A stretch of DNA of 64,000 bases, taken from Halosimplex halophilum (GTDB lineage: Archaea > Halobacteriota > Halobacteria > Halobacteriales > Haloarculaceae). The position numbers were made by a program, and so were the translations under genes. The notes under the pieces were generated by a model. That model was given only the letters and a program-made list of their open reading frames with translations. It was not told the DNA's origin and did not search any database. The stretch covers positions 62,001 through 126,000 of the forward strand of contig NZ_SRHV01000006.1 of the NCBI RefSeq assembly GCF_004698125.1, written 5' to 3'. Shown here piece by piece: positions 33,089-42,064 of this stretch; position 1 is the first letter of the stretch, and each line of letters begins with the position of its first letter.

Positions 33089-33721
33089 TCAGCGACGGGT
33101 CGCCGACGACACGCGGAAGACGCGGATGGTGTCGCGGCTGGTGGGCTCGGAGAGCAGCTGGGCGCAGCCGAGGTCGGTGAACACCGCCCGCCAGTCGCGG
33201 TGGAAGAGCGGGAACTCGTCGTCGACGCGGCTCACCTCGGCCTCGCCGCGGCCGCGCCGGGGGCTGTTGCCCTCGTTCTCGGCGGTGACCAGCAGGTCGC
33301 CCGCGACCCGCGTCAGCTCCTCGAACACCCGCTCGTCGTCGGGGTGGATGTGCTGGAGCGTCTCGACCGAGAAGACGGCGTCGAAGGCGCCGTCGTCGTA
33401 CTCCGGGAGCAGGTCCTCGACCGCGCCGGTCCGGAAGTCGCCCGTCTCCGCCAGCCGGGGGTAGCGGTCGGCCATCACGTCGAAGGAGTCTGCGTTGATG
33501 TCGATCCCGGCGAGGTTCTCGAAGCCGCGGTCGCGGAGGTGGGCGAGGTGGCGGCCGGAGCCGCAGCCGACCTCGAGGATCGCCGCCCCGTCGTCGAGGT
33601 AGTAGTCGAACGCGTCGGCGATCGTCTCGCTCACCTCGTTGGGGCCGATCTCGGCGTAGTACTCGGGGGAGTACTTCTCCGAGCGGTCGGCCCAGCCCCG
33701 CCTGTTGTCCTCCGGATCCAT
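33089..33721 (-). CDS. SAM-dependent class I methyltransferase
   Basis: A 210-residue methyltransferase from ATG 33721. SAM-binding motif I is LEVGCGSGRHLAHL at about 48-61; motif II acidic residue lies in LAGIDINADSF; FDAVFSVETLQHIHPDDE is the post-I region of the Methyltransf_11/25 type. A C-terminal part ends RDTIRVFRVSSA. The substrate is unknown. The longer open frame upstream lacks family similarity. Convergent with aCPSF1, 64 bp apart. Confidence 0.85.
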   Translation of the reverse strand: MDPEDNRRGWADRSEKYSPEYYAEIGPNEVSETIADAFDYYLDDGAAILEVGCGSGRHLAHLRDRGFENLAGIDINADSFDVMADRYPRLAETGDFRTGAVEDLLPEYDDGAFDAVFSVETLQHIHPDDERVFEELTRVAGDLLVTAENEGNSPRRGRGEAEVSRVDDEFPLFHRDWRAVFTDLGCAQLLSEPTSRDTIRVFRVSSATRR

Positions 33722-33976
33722 AGCGGGGCGGTGTCGGTCTCGCAAGTTAACGCCATCGCTCCGCTCGACGCGGGACGCCCCCGGCGACGGGGTCGCGTTC
33801 GAATGGGACGAGATCGGGACACGGGGCTGACTCGTGTCGAACGGCTCGTCCCCACGTCGTGCTATCGGGACACGCACTCAAGAAGACCGTGTTCACGCGG
33901 ATCATCACTGACGGCTCGCCGAGATTCGATCCTGCCGAACTCGCCCGGTCGGCGCCCCTCCCGTTCGCCCGCCGCG

Positions 33977-35380
33977 TCAGGGACTGTGAGGCCAGTCGCG
34001 TTCCGGGACGGCGCCGGGGTCGAGCGTCGGCCGGCGGATCCGTCCGTCGGTCCCGACCTCGAGACCGTGTTCCCGGACGTACTCGACGACGGCCTCGTAC
34101 TGAGGGCCGAGCGTCTCGACCACGTCTCCCGGGCCGATGGCGGGGAACAGCGTCTCGATCTCCGCGAAGAACTCGGTGGTCGCGAGGGTGTAGGTCCCGT
34201 CGGGGTCAACCGGCGCGCCGTCGACGCGCGCTTCCCGGAGTTCCCCGGCCGCGTCGTCCCAGACGACGCTGGCGCCGCTGACGTGGCCGAAGTGCCACTC
34301 CGGGAGGTCGTCGGGTGCGGAGGCCAGCGCCAGCCCAGCGAGCGCGTCGCGGAGTCGCTCGCCCCCGAGGCGTATTACAGCGAGATCGGACGAATACGGG
34401 ACGACCCGGACGAGGTCGAAGGCGGTCACGTCCCCGGAGAGCGGCTCGCGGCGGCGGAACCCGCCGCCCGAGTTCACCGCCACGTCGGCGTCCGCCTTCC
34501 AGCGGTGGGCGTCGGTGATCAGGTTCCCCAGCCGGCTCTCGCCCCGCTTGCACGCCGCCATGTCGCAGACGATCGGGTCGTCGGCGGTCCCCGCTACGTC
34601 AGCGAGTCCGGTCGCCGCCATCCGGTCGCGGATCGCCCCGGCGACGCCCGGGTGGACGGGCGCTCCGGCTCCCTCGTGGTGGGTCGCAGTCGGGCGATTG
34701 CCCTCGAAGGTCACTTCCAGCAGGGTGCGGCCTTCCCCGCCGGGGCGACAGACGAGCGTCCCCGCGACGCGGTCGGCGCGGGGCTCGTGGTCGTGGCCGC
34801 CGAGGACGAGGTCCGCGTCGACCGCCCGCGCGAGGGCCGTGTCGTCGCCGCAGTGGGAGACGACGACCGTCCGGTCGACGCCGCGGTCGCGCAGCGCGTC
34901 GAGCGCGGTCCGGGCGGCCGGGATCGGGTCCGCGAACTCGACGGGGGCAGCCGCGGGGTTGATCGCGGCGGTCTCGGGGTGGGCGACGCCGACGAGTCCG
35001 ACGCGTTCCCCGCCGGCCTCAACCACGGTCCAGGGTTCGACGCCCGCGTCCCGGCCGAACCGGGCGCCGTCGCGGGTCGCGTTCGCGCACAGCCAGGGCT
35101 GGGGTGAGTCGGCGACGACCGACAGGAGGGCGTCGAGCCCGTGGTCGAAGTCGTGGTTCCCGAACACCTCCGCGTCCGGGTCGACCCCGCGGAAGAAGTC
35201 GAGCGACTGCCGGCCGTCGGTCACGACCGAGAGGACGCCCGGGCCGGTGTCGTCCCCGCCGCCGCAGACGAGCGTCGCGTCGTCGCGCAGCTGGTCGACC
35301 AGCCCAGCGAGTCGGCCGATCCGCTCGGGGTCGTCGTAAGCCGCCTCGACGTCGGCGTAGTGGAGGACGCGCAGCGGCAT
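33977..35380 (-). CDS. 5'-nucleotidase/UshA-like metallophosphoesterase
   Basis: 467 residues from ATG 35380. The N-terminal metallophosphoesterase domain has GNHDFDHG and VLGGHDHEPRAD intact, plus SHCGDDTA. The usual first motif (D-x-H-G after the first strand) is replaced by HYADVEAAYDD, and the GD-x2 motif reads CGGGDD. The C-terminal 5'_nucleotid_C domain has GESRLGNLITDAHRWKADADVAVNSGGGFRR. No signal peptide is seen, so it should be cytoplasmic, unlike exported UshA. Expected activity is on nucleotides or other phosphate esters. Confidence 0.8.
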   Translation of the reverse strand: MPLRVLHYADVEAAYDDPERIGRLAGLVDQLRDDATLVCGGGDDTGPGVLSVVTDGRQSLDFFRGVDPDAEVFGNHDFDHGLDALLSVVADSPQPWLCANATRDGARFGRDAGVEPWTVVEAGGERVGLVGVAHPETAAINPAAAPVEFADPIPAARTALDALRDRGVDRTVVVSHCGDDTALARAVDADLVLGGHDHEPRADRVAGTLVCRPGGEGRTLLEVTFEGNRPTATHHEGAGAPVHPGVAGAIRDRMAATGLADVAGTADDPIVCDMAACKRGESRLGNLITDAHRWKADADVAVNSGGGFRRREPLSGDVTAFDLVRVVPYSSDLAVIRLGGERLRDALAGLALASAPDDLPEWHFGHVSGASVVWDDAAGELREARVDGAPVDPDGTYTLATTEFFAEIETLFPAIGPGDVVETLGPQYEAVVEYVREHGLEVGTDGRIRRPTLDPGAVPERDWPHSP

Positions 35381-35435
35381 CGTCGGTGTGTCGAAGCCCC
35401 TGTGCAAAACGGTTCGGGGGTCGACGGCCCGACCG

Positions 35436-36653
35436 CTACCGATCCGTCGCGTCGGCCTCGACCATCGCCGCGAAGCGGTCCAGCCCGGCTTCCAGCCGGT
35501 CGAGCCCGTTCGCGAAGCTCAGGCGGAGGTGTCCCTCGCCGCCGGCGCCGAACGCCGAGCCCGGCGCGGTCACGACGCCGCGGTCGGTGAGCAGCCGCTC
35601 GGCGATCTCGGTGTCGGTCCCGGACAGCGCGCTCACGTCGACGAACGCGTAGAACGCGCCCTCCGGCGGGGCGACCGAAACCGCCGGGATCCCGTCGATG
35701 CGGTCGAGGACGTACGCCCGCCGCTCGGCGAAGGCCTCGCGCATCTCGTCGACGGGCTCGCGCGGGCCGGTCAGCGCGCCGAGGGCGGCGTACTGGGCGG
35801 GCGTGTTGACGCAGGAGGTCGTACTCTCGCGGATCTTCGTCACCTGGCCGACCACGTCCCGGGGGCCGGCGAGCCAGCCGACTCGCCAGCCGGTCATCGC
35901 GTAGGCCTTCGAGACGGAGCCGACGGTGAGCACCCACGACTCGCGGTCGATGCGGTCGGCGACTGCCGCGGTCCGGGGCGGCCGCTCCGCGTAGGTCAAC
36001 TGGCGATACACCTCGTCGGCGAGGACGAAGGCGTCGTGGTCGGCGGCCGCCCTGACGACGCGCTCGACCGCCGACTCCGGGAACACCCGTCCCGTCGGGT
36101 TCGACGGCGAGGTGAGGAGAACGACCGCGGTGTCGGGACCGATCGCGTCGACGATCCGTTCCGGGTCGGGCGCGAACCCCGCCCCGGCGGGCATCGGCAC
36201 CTCGACGGGCGTGGCGTCGGCGAGTTTCGCCTGCGAGATCGGATTTGGCCACGCCGGCGTCGGCACGACGACCTCGTCGCCGGGATCGACGACCGCGTGA
36301 ATGGCGAGGTGCAGCGCCTCGACGCCGCCGGTCGTGACGACGACCCCCGAGCCCGGGTCGGGTCTCGGCCCGCCGTCGTCGGCGAGGTGGTCGGCGACCG
36401 CGCCCCGGAGTTCCCCGATGCCGGCGTTGGCGGTGTAGTTCGTGTGCCCGGCGGTCGCAGCCTCGTGAGCGGCCGCGACGACATGGTCCGGGGTGTCGAA
36501 GTCCGGCTCGCCGAACTCCAGGTGGACGAGGTCGCCGTCCTGCTCGGCCGCCAGGTCGAACATCTCGCGGATCCCCTGGGGTTCGACCGCCCGGGCCCGC
36601 TCGGAGACGCGACTCGGCCCCGAGTCGGGACCGGTGTCGGCGCGCTCGGTCAT
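35436..36653 (-). CDS. PLP-dependent class I/II aminotransferase (aspartate aminotransferase-like)
   Basis: 405 residues from ATG 36653. Fold-type I PLP signature: LEFGEPDFDTPDHV, YTANAGIGELR, TTGGVEALHLA, PAWPNPI, SPSNPTGR, ADEVYRQLTY, and the PLP lysine in SVSKAYAMTGWRVGW, with the substrate-carboxylate Arg in HLRLSFAN. It is close to the aspartate/aromatic aminotransferase group used in archaeal amino-acid synthesis. Divergent from the P450 gene (153 bp). Confidence 0.88.
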   Translation of the reverse strand: MTERADTGPDSGPSRVSERARAVEPQGIREMFDLAAEQDGDLVHLEFGEPDFDTPDHVVAAAHEAATAGHTNYTANAGIGELRGAVADHLADDGGPRPDPGSGVVVTTGGVEALHLAIHAVVDPGDEVVVPTPAWPNPISQAKLADATPVEVPMPAGAGFAPDPERIVDAIGPDTAVVLLTSPSNPTGRVFPESAVERVVRAAADHDAFVLADEVYRQLTYAERPPRTAAVADRIDRESWVLTVGSVSKAYAMTGWRVGWLAGPRDVVGQVTKIRESTTSCVNTPAQYAALGALTGPREPVDEMREAFAERRAYVLDRIDGIPAVSVAPPEGAFYAFVDVSALSGTDTEIAERLLTDRGVVTAPGSAFGAGGEGHLRLSFANGLDRLEAGLDRFAAMVEADATDR

Positions 36654-36806
36654 CGGTCGGATCCTCCGCCGTGAGCGGCAAGTACGTTGGGATGTACGGA
36701 GCGACGGCCGTTCGGACGGACCGCGCCGACCGCTCGGCCCCGTCCACTTAAATCGCCGAGTATCCACGCGGCAACGCCGATTGGGCCGGCGGTCCGACGA
36801 CCGGAT

Positions 36807-38141
36807 ATGAGCAGGACGACGGGAGACGCGCCGCTCGCGCCGAAGCGTTCGGGCGTGCCGCTGGTCGGGAGCGCGGTCGTGTTCGCCCGCGACCCCTACG
36901 ACTTCTACGATGACCTCGCCAGTCACGGCGACGTGGTGCGGTTCTCGATGGGCACGTACGACATGGCGACGGTCCTCCACCCCGACGGCATCGAACAGGT
37001 GCTCGTCGACGACTTCGACCGCTTCCGCAAACCCGACCTCGCGGGCGGCGTCGACGCCCTCGCCGACGGCCTGCTCCTCTCGGACGGCGAACAGTGGCGC
37101 CGGCAGCGAACGGGCCTGCAGCCGCTGTTCTACCGCGAGCGCGTCGAGACCTACGCCGAGACGATGGCGACCTACGCGGCCGCCGCGGCCGACGAGTGGG
37201 CGGACGCCGACGCCGTCGAGCTCCCGGAGGTGACCTCGACGTACACGCTCCGGGTGCTCGGGAAGACGCTGTTCGGGATCGACGCCGACGAGTACCGCGA
37301 CGCGGTGCGAGCGGGCGCGGAGGCCATCCTCGAACGCACCAGCCGGAACCCGGTCGCCACCGAGATCCCCCAGTGGGTGCCGACGCCCGCGAACCGCCGC
37401 TACGGGCGGGGGATCGAGCGGCTCGACGCGGTGATCGACGAGTTGCTCGCCGAGCGCGACCCCGACTCCGGTCGCGAGGACCTGCTGTCGCTGCTCGTCG
37501 AGATGGGGAGCGACGGCGACCTGGACGAGTCGGAGATCCGCAGCCAGCTCGTCACCTTCCTGTTCGCGGGCCACGAGACGACCGCGACCGCGCTCACGTG
37601 GGCGCTCGCCGAACTCGGCCGGAGGCCCGACGTGGCAGAACAGCTCCGCGCGGAGGTCGACACCGTCCTCGACGGCGACTGCGCGACCCTCGCCGACCTG
37701 TCCGACCTGGAATACACCGAGCAGGTCCTCCGGGAGACGCTGCGGCGGTACCCGCCGGCGGCGGCCATCTTCCGGGAGACCGACGGACCGGTCACCGTCG
37801 ACGGCTACCGCATCCCCGCCGACACGTTCCTCACCCTGCCGCAGTTCCACGTCCACACCGACGAGCGGTGGTGGGCGGACCCCCTCGAATTCGACCCGAG
37901 CCGGTGGGACGACGTCGACGACCCGCCCGGCGACCGCCCGGAGTACGCGTACTTCCCGTTCGGCGGCGGCCCGCGCCACTGCATCGGGATGCGCTTCGCG
38001 CGCATGGAACTGCGACTCGCGCTGGCGACCGTCGCGAAGCGGTGTCGGATCGTCGACGCCCCCGACGACATCGCGGTCGCCGTCGGGTCGACCGTTCATC
38101 CGGACGGTCCCGTCGAGGTCACGCTGGAACGACGAGAGTGA
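36807..38141 (+). CDS. Cytochrome P450
   Basis: 444 residues from ATG 36807. All P450 marks are present: I-helix FAGHETTATAL, K-helix ETLRRYPP (ExxR), and the heme loop FPFGGGPRHCIG with the thiolate ligand at C392. It is soluble, with no signal. Length and sequence resemble the haloarchaeal CYP174-like group, from memory. Electron donors would be ferredoxin-based; no dedicated partner gene is adjacent. Natural substrate unknown. Confidence 0.93.
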   Translation: MSRTTGDAPLAPKRSGVPLVGSAVVFARDPYDFYDDLASHGDVVRFSMGTYDMATVLHPDGIEQVLVDDFDRFRKPDLAGGVDALADGLLLSDGEQWRRQRTGLQPLFYRERVETYAETMATYAAAAADEWADADAVELPEVTSTYTLRVLGKTLFGIDADEYRDAVRAGAEAILERTSRNPVATEIPQWVPTPANRRYGRGIERLDAVIDELLAERDPDSGREDLLSLLVEMGSDGDLDESEIRSQLVTFLFAGHETTATALTWALAELGRRPDVAEQLRAEVDTVLDGDCATLADLSDLEYTEQVLRETLRRYPPAAAIFRETDGPVTVDGYRIPADTFLTLPQFHVHTDERWWADPLEFDPSRWDDVDDPPGDRPEYAYFPFGGGPRHCIGMRFARMELRLALATVAKRCRIVDAPDDIAVAVGSTVHPDGPVEVTLERRE

Positions 38142-38156
38142 GTCCTGCCCGGCCTG

Positions 38157-38552
38157 TCAGTACGTCTCGACCGGGACGCCGAGCGTCTCGAAGTCGTCCA
38201 CATTGTCGGTGAGGACGGCGTCGTCGAGGATTTCCGCCATTGCCGCAATATATGCGTCGTTGCTGCCGATCCCCGTCGGCGCCCCGGCTTCGTCGTCGGC
38301 TGCTGCAAGCAGTTCGCCTGCCGTGCGCGCCACCTCCTCGTCGATATCGATCCGCGGATAACCGAGCAGCCGGTTGCGGACTTCTGCTTCGGTCGTATCG
38401 CTGCGGGCCGTCGTGACGCCGTAGTACGTCTCCGCGACCACTGGTACCGGTAGCCACTGCATCTCCCCCCGTTCGACGAGTTCGCTCCCCTTCTCGAAGG
38501 CGTCGGGGTCCTCGGCCATCAGGTCGAACAGGTACGAGGAGTCGAGTATCAT
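38157..38552 (-). CDS. vapC: VapC-type PIN-domain toxin
   Basis: 131 residues from ATG 38552. PIN acidic residues are in place: D4 (MILDSSYLFDLM), E at about 41 (VPVVAETYYG), D around 99 (GSNDAYIAAMA) and D near 117 (TDNVDDF). VapC proteins are RNases. The start overlaps the antitoxin stop by 4 bp (ATGA), typical for a toxin-antitoxin operon. Confidence 0.88.
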   Translation of the reverse strand: MILDSSYLFDLMAEDPDAFEKGSELVERGEMQWLPVPVVAETYYGVTTARSDTTEAEVRNRLLGYPRIDIDEEVARTAGELLAAADDEAGAPTGIGSNDAYIAAMAEILDDAVLTDNVDDFETLGVPVETY

Positions 38553-38791
38553 TCGTCGTCGTCCTCGAAGGCCGCTCGCGCGGCAGCGAAGCGGTCGGCG
38601 TCGCGGCCGCGCAGGTCGTCGACGGCCGCCTTCGCCTGCTCGGCCTCCTCGCTCGTCAGGAGTCCCGCCACGTCGTCGGGGTTCGGCCCGCGAGTCATCC
38701 GGCGGAGCGTCTCCTCCATCGTCTCGTCGGGTCGCTTGTGCGCCGAGAGCCACTCGTGGTACTCCTCGGAGACGCGAATCGTCTTGACCAT
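38549..38791 (-). CDS. vapB: VapB-type antitoxin
   Basis: 80 residues from ATG 38791. The N-terminus MVKTIRVSEEYHEWLSAHK gives a beta strand plus helix as in haloarchaeal VapB/RHH antitoxins (DUF7557-like, from memory). The C-terminal acidic helical tail (DRFAAARAAFEDDDE) would bind VapC. It comes first in the pair, as expected, with an AT-rich start region (TCGTATATTCGGATATATGG) just upstream. Confidence 0.8.
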   Translation of the reverse strand: MVKTIRVSEEYHEWLSAHKRPDETMEETLRRMTRGPNPDDVAGLLTSEEAEQAKAAVDDLRGRDADRFAAARAAFEDDDE

Positions 38792-38853
38792 GTCGTATAT
38801 TCGGATATATGGTACAAAGAGCGTTTCGGCCGTGACGAGCGTCGCCCGGTGGA

Positions 38854-39552
38854 CTACTCCTCGCTCTCGCGACCCCTGAACGCGCGCTGGCCGGCCATGA
38901 CCGAGTCGCCCGTCCGTTCGACGGCGACGGTTCCCGCGACGGCGTCGGATTCGCGGGTGATCCGGGCGATCTGGCTGGGGAGGTTGACGACGGCGGCGAG
39001 GAGGATGACGGCGGCGACGGCGACGCCGGCCGGGAGGTACAGCAGGTCCGTGAACGCGGCGACGACGCCGACGCTCAGGGCGAGCGTGCCGGCGACGGTC
39101 CCGAGGATGGCCAGCGTCACCAGCAGCGCCTTCCGGAAGTTGGTCCGCTGGTTGTGCCGGATCCAGTCGGCGTAGCTGTCGACGAGCCGCTCCAGCGCGG
39201 CGGCCTCCGAGGCGTCGCACATCCCCGACAGTCCGTCGGGGTCGGCGCCGACGCGCTGACCCGCGGTGGCGTAGGTCAACCCCGCGGCGGCCGCCGAGAG
39301 GACGAACAGCGCGACGCCCGCCCCGACCGGCGGGTTCAACACGCTTCCGACCGCCGTCACGTCGCTGGCGCCCGCGACGGAGAGCACCGAGAACAGGACG
39401 CCGACGACCGCGACGTTCAGCCGGAACACCGACAGCGCCTTCGCGTCGATGTCGTCGAGCGTCGACAGCTGCGAGTTCAGCGTCCGCTGGGCCTCTTCCC
39501 GAGCGATCCGCAGCGATTCGACGTTCCCCTCGTCCGGCGAATCACCTGACAT
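38854..39552 (-). CDS. Four-span membrane protein of unknown function
   Basis: 232 residues from ATG 39552. An acidic, helical N-terminus (1-40, with EEAQRTLNSQLSTLDDIDAKAL) is followed by two spans (about 43-65, 75-97), a cytosolic linker, two more spans (about 140-165, 168-192) and a 40-residue tail. The N-terminal helix leading into a span pair recalls the membrane-effector (Pycsar/SLATT-like) layout, but this is weak and no sensor or cyclase gene is adjacent. Divergent from the serine protease gene (74 bp). Confidence 0.6.
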   Translation of the reverse strand: MSGDSPDEGNVESLRIAREEAQRTLNSQLSTLDDIDAKALSVFRLNVAVVGVLFSVLSVAGASDVTAVGSVLNPPVGAGVALFVLSAAAAGLTYATAGQRVGADPDGLSGMCDASEAAALERLVDSYADWIRHNQRTNFRKALLVTLAILGTVAGTLALSVGVVAAFTDLLYLPAGVAVAAVILLAAVVNLPSQIARITRESDAVAGTVAVERTGDSVMAGQRAFRGRESEE

Positions 39553-39626
39553 GTAATCCGTTTGTTCCTGGCATCGTGTAATACTATCGTCGCAACCGTT
39601 TTGTGACAGCCGAGCGGACACTCCGT

Positions 39627-40556
39627 ATGGAGATCCCCGAATCGGTCCGGGACGACATCGAGTCGCGAGCGAACGTCGTCGGGACGGCGGTCGGTCCCAA
39701 GCGCGTCGGCGACCGGAAGACCGACGAGGAGGCGCTCATCGTGCTCGTCTCCCGGAAACTCCCCGAGGCGCAGCTCTCTGAGCGCGACCGGATCCCGGAG
39801 GAGATCGAGTTCGACGACACGACGTGCAAGACCGACGTGCAGGAGGTCGGCGACGTGCGGACGCAGGCGGCCGCGGAACCCGGGGAGCGGTACGACCGCG
39901 AGTGCCGCTGGCGGCCGGCGCCGGCCGGCGTCTCGTTCGGCCACGTCGAGACCACCGCGGGGACGCTCGGCAGTCCCCCCCTCGAAACGGAAGACGGGAC
40001 CACGGTCGTCCTGACGAACGCGCACGTCGCGGCCCCGATCGGGGTCGCCCAGCCGGGCGACGACGTGCTCCAGCCCGGCCCGGCCGACGGCGGGACCGAC
40101 GAGGACGTCGTCGGGTCGCTCGTCGAGGGCAGCGAGATCGTCGCCGGCGAACCGAACACGACGGACAGCGCCATCGTGGAGGTCGACCCCGACGACTTCG
40201 AGGATTCGATCCTGGGTATCGGCGAGTTCGCAGGGTTCACCGAGCCGTCGACGGACGCGACGTTCACGAAGAGCGGGCGGACGACGGGCGTGACGACGGG
40301 GGACCTGCGCGGTCGGGACGCCCGCATCAGGGTGCGGGGGTACCACGAGGAGCCGACGCTGTTCACGGGGATCGACGTGTTCGGACCGATGAGCGCCGCC
40401 GGCGACAGCGGCAGCCTGATCGGGGTCGAGGGCGAGGACGGGTTCCGCGCGACGGACCTGCTGTTCGCCGGGAGCGACCGGACGACGCTGGCGGTCCCGA
40501 TGGACGCTGTCGAGGCCGAACACGGTGAACTGACGCCCGCGGCCGACGAAAACTGA
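39627..40556 (+). CDS. Trypsin-fold (chymotrypsin-like) serine protease, intracellular
   Basis: 309 residues from ATG 39627. Catalytic residues in order: His in VVLTNAHVAAP (about 134), Asp in NTTDSAIVEV (about 174), Ser in AAGDSGSLIG (about 262). No signal peptide or span, so it acts in the cytoplasm or needs another export route. The N-terminal ~100 residues form a separate domain with a VVGTAVGPKRVGDRKT strand-turn found in 'Nal1-like' proteases, from memory. Confidence 0.8.
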   Translation: MEIPESVRDDIESRANVVGTAVGPKRVGDRKTDEEALIVLVSRKLPEAQLSERDRIPEEIEFDDTTCKTDVQEVGDVRTQAAAEPGERYDRECRWRPAPAGVSFGHVETTAGTLGSPPLETEDGTTVVLTNAHVAAPIGVAQPGDDVLQPGPADGGTDEDVVGSLVEGSEIVAGEPNTTDSAIVEVDPDDFEDSILGIGEFAGFTEPSTDATFTKSGRTTGVTTGDLRGRDARIRVRGYHEEPTLFTGIDVFGPMSAAGDSGSLIGVEGEDGFRATDLLFAGSDRTTLAVPMDAVEAEHGELTPAADEN

Positions 40557-40586
40557 AAAACGAGGTGAGGTGACCCGTTCGGCGGC

Positions 40587-41015
40587 TCAGCTCCAGCCGT
40601 AGCCCCACTCCTCGAGTTTCGCGAGGACGAGTTCCGGGTTCTCCTGGGCGACGGCCATCGCGGCCTCGGTCACGTCCGTCTTGTACACGTCCTCGCCGAG
40701 CTCGGCCTCCATCTCGGCGACGAGGTCGTCGATGCCGGCCTCGACGTGGTCGCGCAGGAACACCGGCCGCTGGGTCCGGCCGTCCTTGACGCCGTCGCGG
40801 GCGTGGATGTACGGGAGCGACCCGCGCTGGACGCTCTCGCGGGTCGAGTCGACGGCTGCGGTGTCGGTCGTGCCGGCTGTCTCGGGTTCACCGGCCACTC
40901 CGGTCGTCTCGTTCGCACCGGTCCCGGCTTCGGACGCCGCGGTGTCCGTCTCGTCGGCGTCGGTGCCGTCGTCGGGCTCCTCGGCGAACGGGTCGTCGGT
41001 CGACCCCTGTTTCAT
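40587..41015 (-). CDS. Small acidic protein with RHH-like C-terminus, ParA partner
   Basis: 142 residues from ATG 41015. Residues 1-60 are disordered and acidic (runs of D, E, T, A, G). The C-terminal 75 residues fit a ribbon-helix-helix: a strand QRPVFLRDHV, helix GIDDLVAEMEAEL, turn, and helix YKTDVTEAAMAVA, then a helix ending EEWGYGWS. The start overlaps the parA stop by 4 bp. Small RHH proteins encoded right behind ParA ATPases (ParG or omega type) bind centromere repeats with a flexible tail touching ParA; the same role is proposed here. The RHH call is by pattern only. Confidence 0.6.
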   Translation of the reverse strand: MKQGSTDDPFAEEPDDGTDADETDTAASEAGTGANETTGVAGEPETAGTTDTAAVDSTRESVQRGSLPYIHARDGVKDGRTQRPVFLRDHVEAGIDDLVAEMEAELGEDVYKTDVTEAAMAVAQENPELVLAKLEEWGYGWS

Positions 41016-41851
41016 GCTTCCACCGCCTGGGTCTCGCGGATGCGCTCGGCGAGCCGTTCGACCTTCTCGATCGTCTCGAGCTCGTGGTCGCGCTCGCGCT
41101 CGCGGTGCTCGTCGATATAGCGAAATGCGGTACATTGCTCGGCCCAGCACCCTTCCAGTAGCGACGACCGCTCGCGCAGCCGGATCGGGATCTCCCAGCC
41201 GTCGGCCTCGATCTCCTCGAGGAACCGGTCCTGGTCGTTCATCCCCTTGTAGCGGTTCGGGACGACCGCGAGGACGCCCACCTCGATCCCGAGCTGGTCT
41301 TCGAGCCCGCCGACCAGCTGGTCGAGGCCCTGGACGGACTCGTAGCCCTTCCCGCTGGGCTCGAAGGGGATGACGAGGTGGCGGGTCGCGTGGATCGCGT
41401 TGTGGAGTTTGATGTCGGCGGTCGCCGGCGGGTCGACGATGAGCGTGTCGTACGCCTCGTGGACGCCCGCCTCCCGGAGCACGCGCAGCAGTTGCTTGTT
41501 CGGGTTCCACGACTCGCCGAAGTCGGCGGCCTCCTCCTCACGGCGGCGCAGGTGTTTCGACGCGTACTCGAGGATGTTGTGCGACGGGACGATGTCGATC
41601 CCCTCGCTCGTCCGGATCAGGTCCGCGAAGTCGCCGCGCGGGCGGTCGATCATGTGTCGCAGGAGGCTGTCGGCCTGGTCGTCGTCGCGGTCGTCGGCCA
41701 CGTCAAGCAGGTACGACAGCGACGCCTCCTGGGTGTCCAGGTCGACGACGAGCACGTCGCGACCGGCGCGGACCTCCGCCTTCGCGAGGTTCGCGGCGAG
41801 CGTCGTCTTCCCGACACCGCCCGCCTCCGAGTACACCGTGTAGGCCAGCAT
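41012..41851 (-). CDS. parA: ParA/Soj-family ATPase
   Basis: 279 residues from ATG 41851. Deviant Walker A EAGGVGKTT at about 9-17, Walker A' VVDLDTQEASLSYLL, Walker B DTLIVDPPATADIKL, and a VVPNRYKGMNDQDRF loop: ParA/MinD family, close to haloarchaeal chromosomal and plasmid partition ATPases. No N-terminal HTH, so it resembles ParF-type (Ib) ATPases, which rely on a small DNA-binding partner. TATA box TTTTATAG lies 24-31 bp upstream. Three 13-bp repeats begin 47 bp upstream of the start. Confidence 0.9.
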   Translation of the reverse strand: MLAYTVYSEAGGVGKTTLAANLAKAEVRAGRDVLVVDLDTQEASLSYLLDVADDRDDDQADSLLRHMIDRPRGDFADLIRTSEGIDIVPSHNILEYASKHLRRREEEAADFGESWNPNKQLLRVLREAGVHEAYDTLIVDPPATADIKLHNAIHATRHLVIPFEPSGKGYESVQGLDQLVGGLEDQLGIEVGVLAVVPNRYKGMNDQDRFLEEIEADGWEIPIRLRERSSLLEGCWAEQCTAFRYIDEHRERERDHELETIEKVERLAERIRETQAVEA

Positions 41852-41874
41852 ATCCGGCCCGTCGTCCCAATCAG

Positions 41875-41882
41875 CTATAAAA
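41875..41882 (-). promoter_or_regulatory. TATA box of the parA operon
   Basis: Gene strand TTTTATAG, 24-31 bp before ATG 41851. The first repeat block (41898-41936) begins 16 bp upstream of it, so a protein bound there could repress transcription. Confidence 0.65.
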
Positions 41883-41897
41883 CTTAGTCAGACGGTA

Positions 41898-41936
41898 TAG
41901 CTGAGCGGCTTAGCTAAGTTGGGGGGCTATCCCGTC
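41898..41936. repeat. 13-bp repeat block A (3 units) upstream of parA
   Basis: Three adjacent 13-mers in register: TAGCTGAGCGGCT (41898), TAGCTAAGTTGGG (41911), GGGCTATCCCGTC (41924). They share (T/G)RGCT with a G/C-rich end. They lie directly upstream of the parA TATA box, where an autoregulatory operator would be. Confidence 0.65.
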
Positions 41937-42064
41937 CGGTCGCATGTATCGGAACCGACCGGCAGAAGCACTAACTGCGCTCGATGGGCTATGAAGTCGG
42001 TGTTCTATGGGGTTTTGGATCGTCGTCGAACGCTTGCCGCTCAGCTCGCAGTCGTGGACGAGCT

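Noticed and set aside
38157-38791. VapBC pair as a novel system
   Set aside because: Gene order, overlap and catalytic residues are all those of ordinary archaeal VapBC modules.
38854-39552. Membrane effector of a cyclic-nucleotide defence system
   Set aside because: The helix-plus-spans layout is suggestive, but four spans and no adjacent cyclase or nucleotide sensor leave no support.
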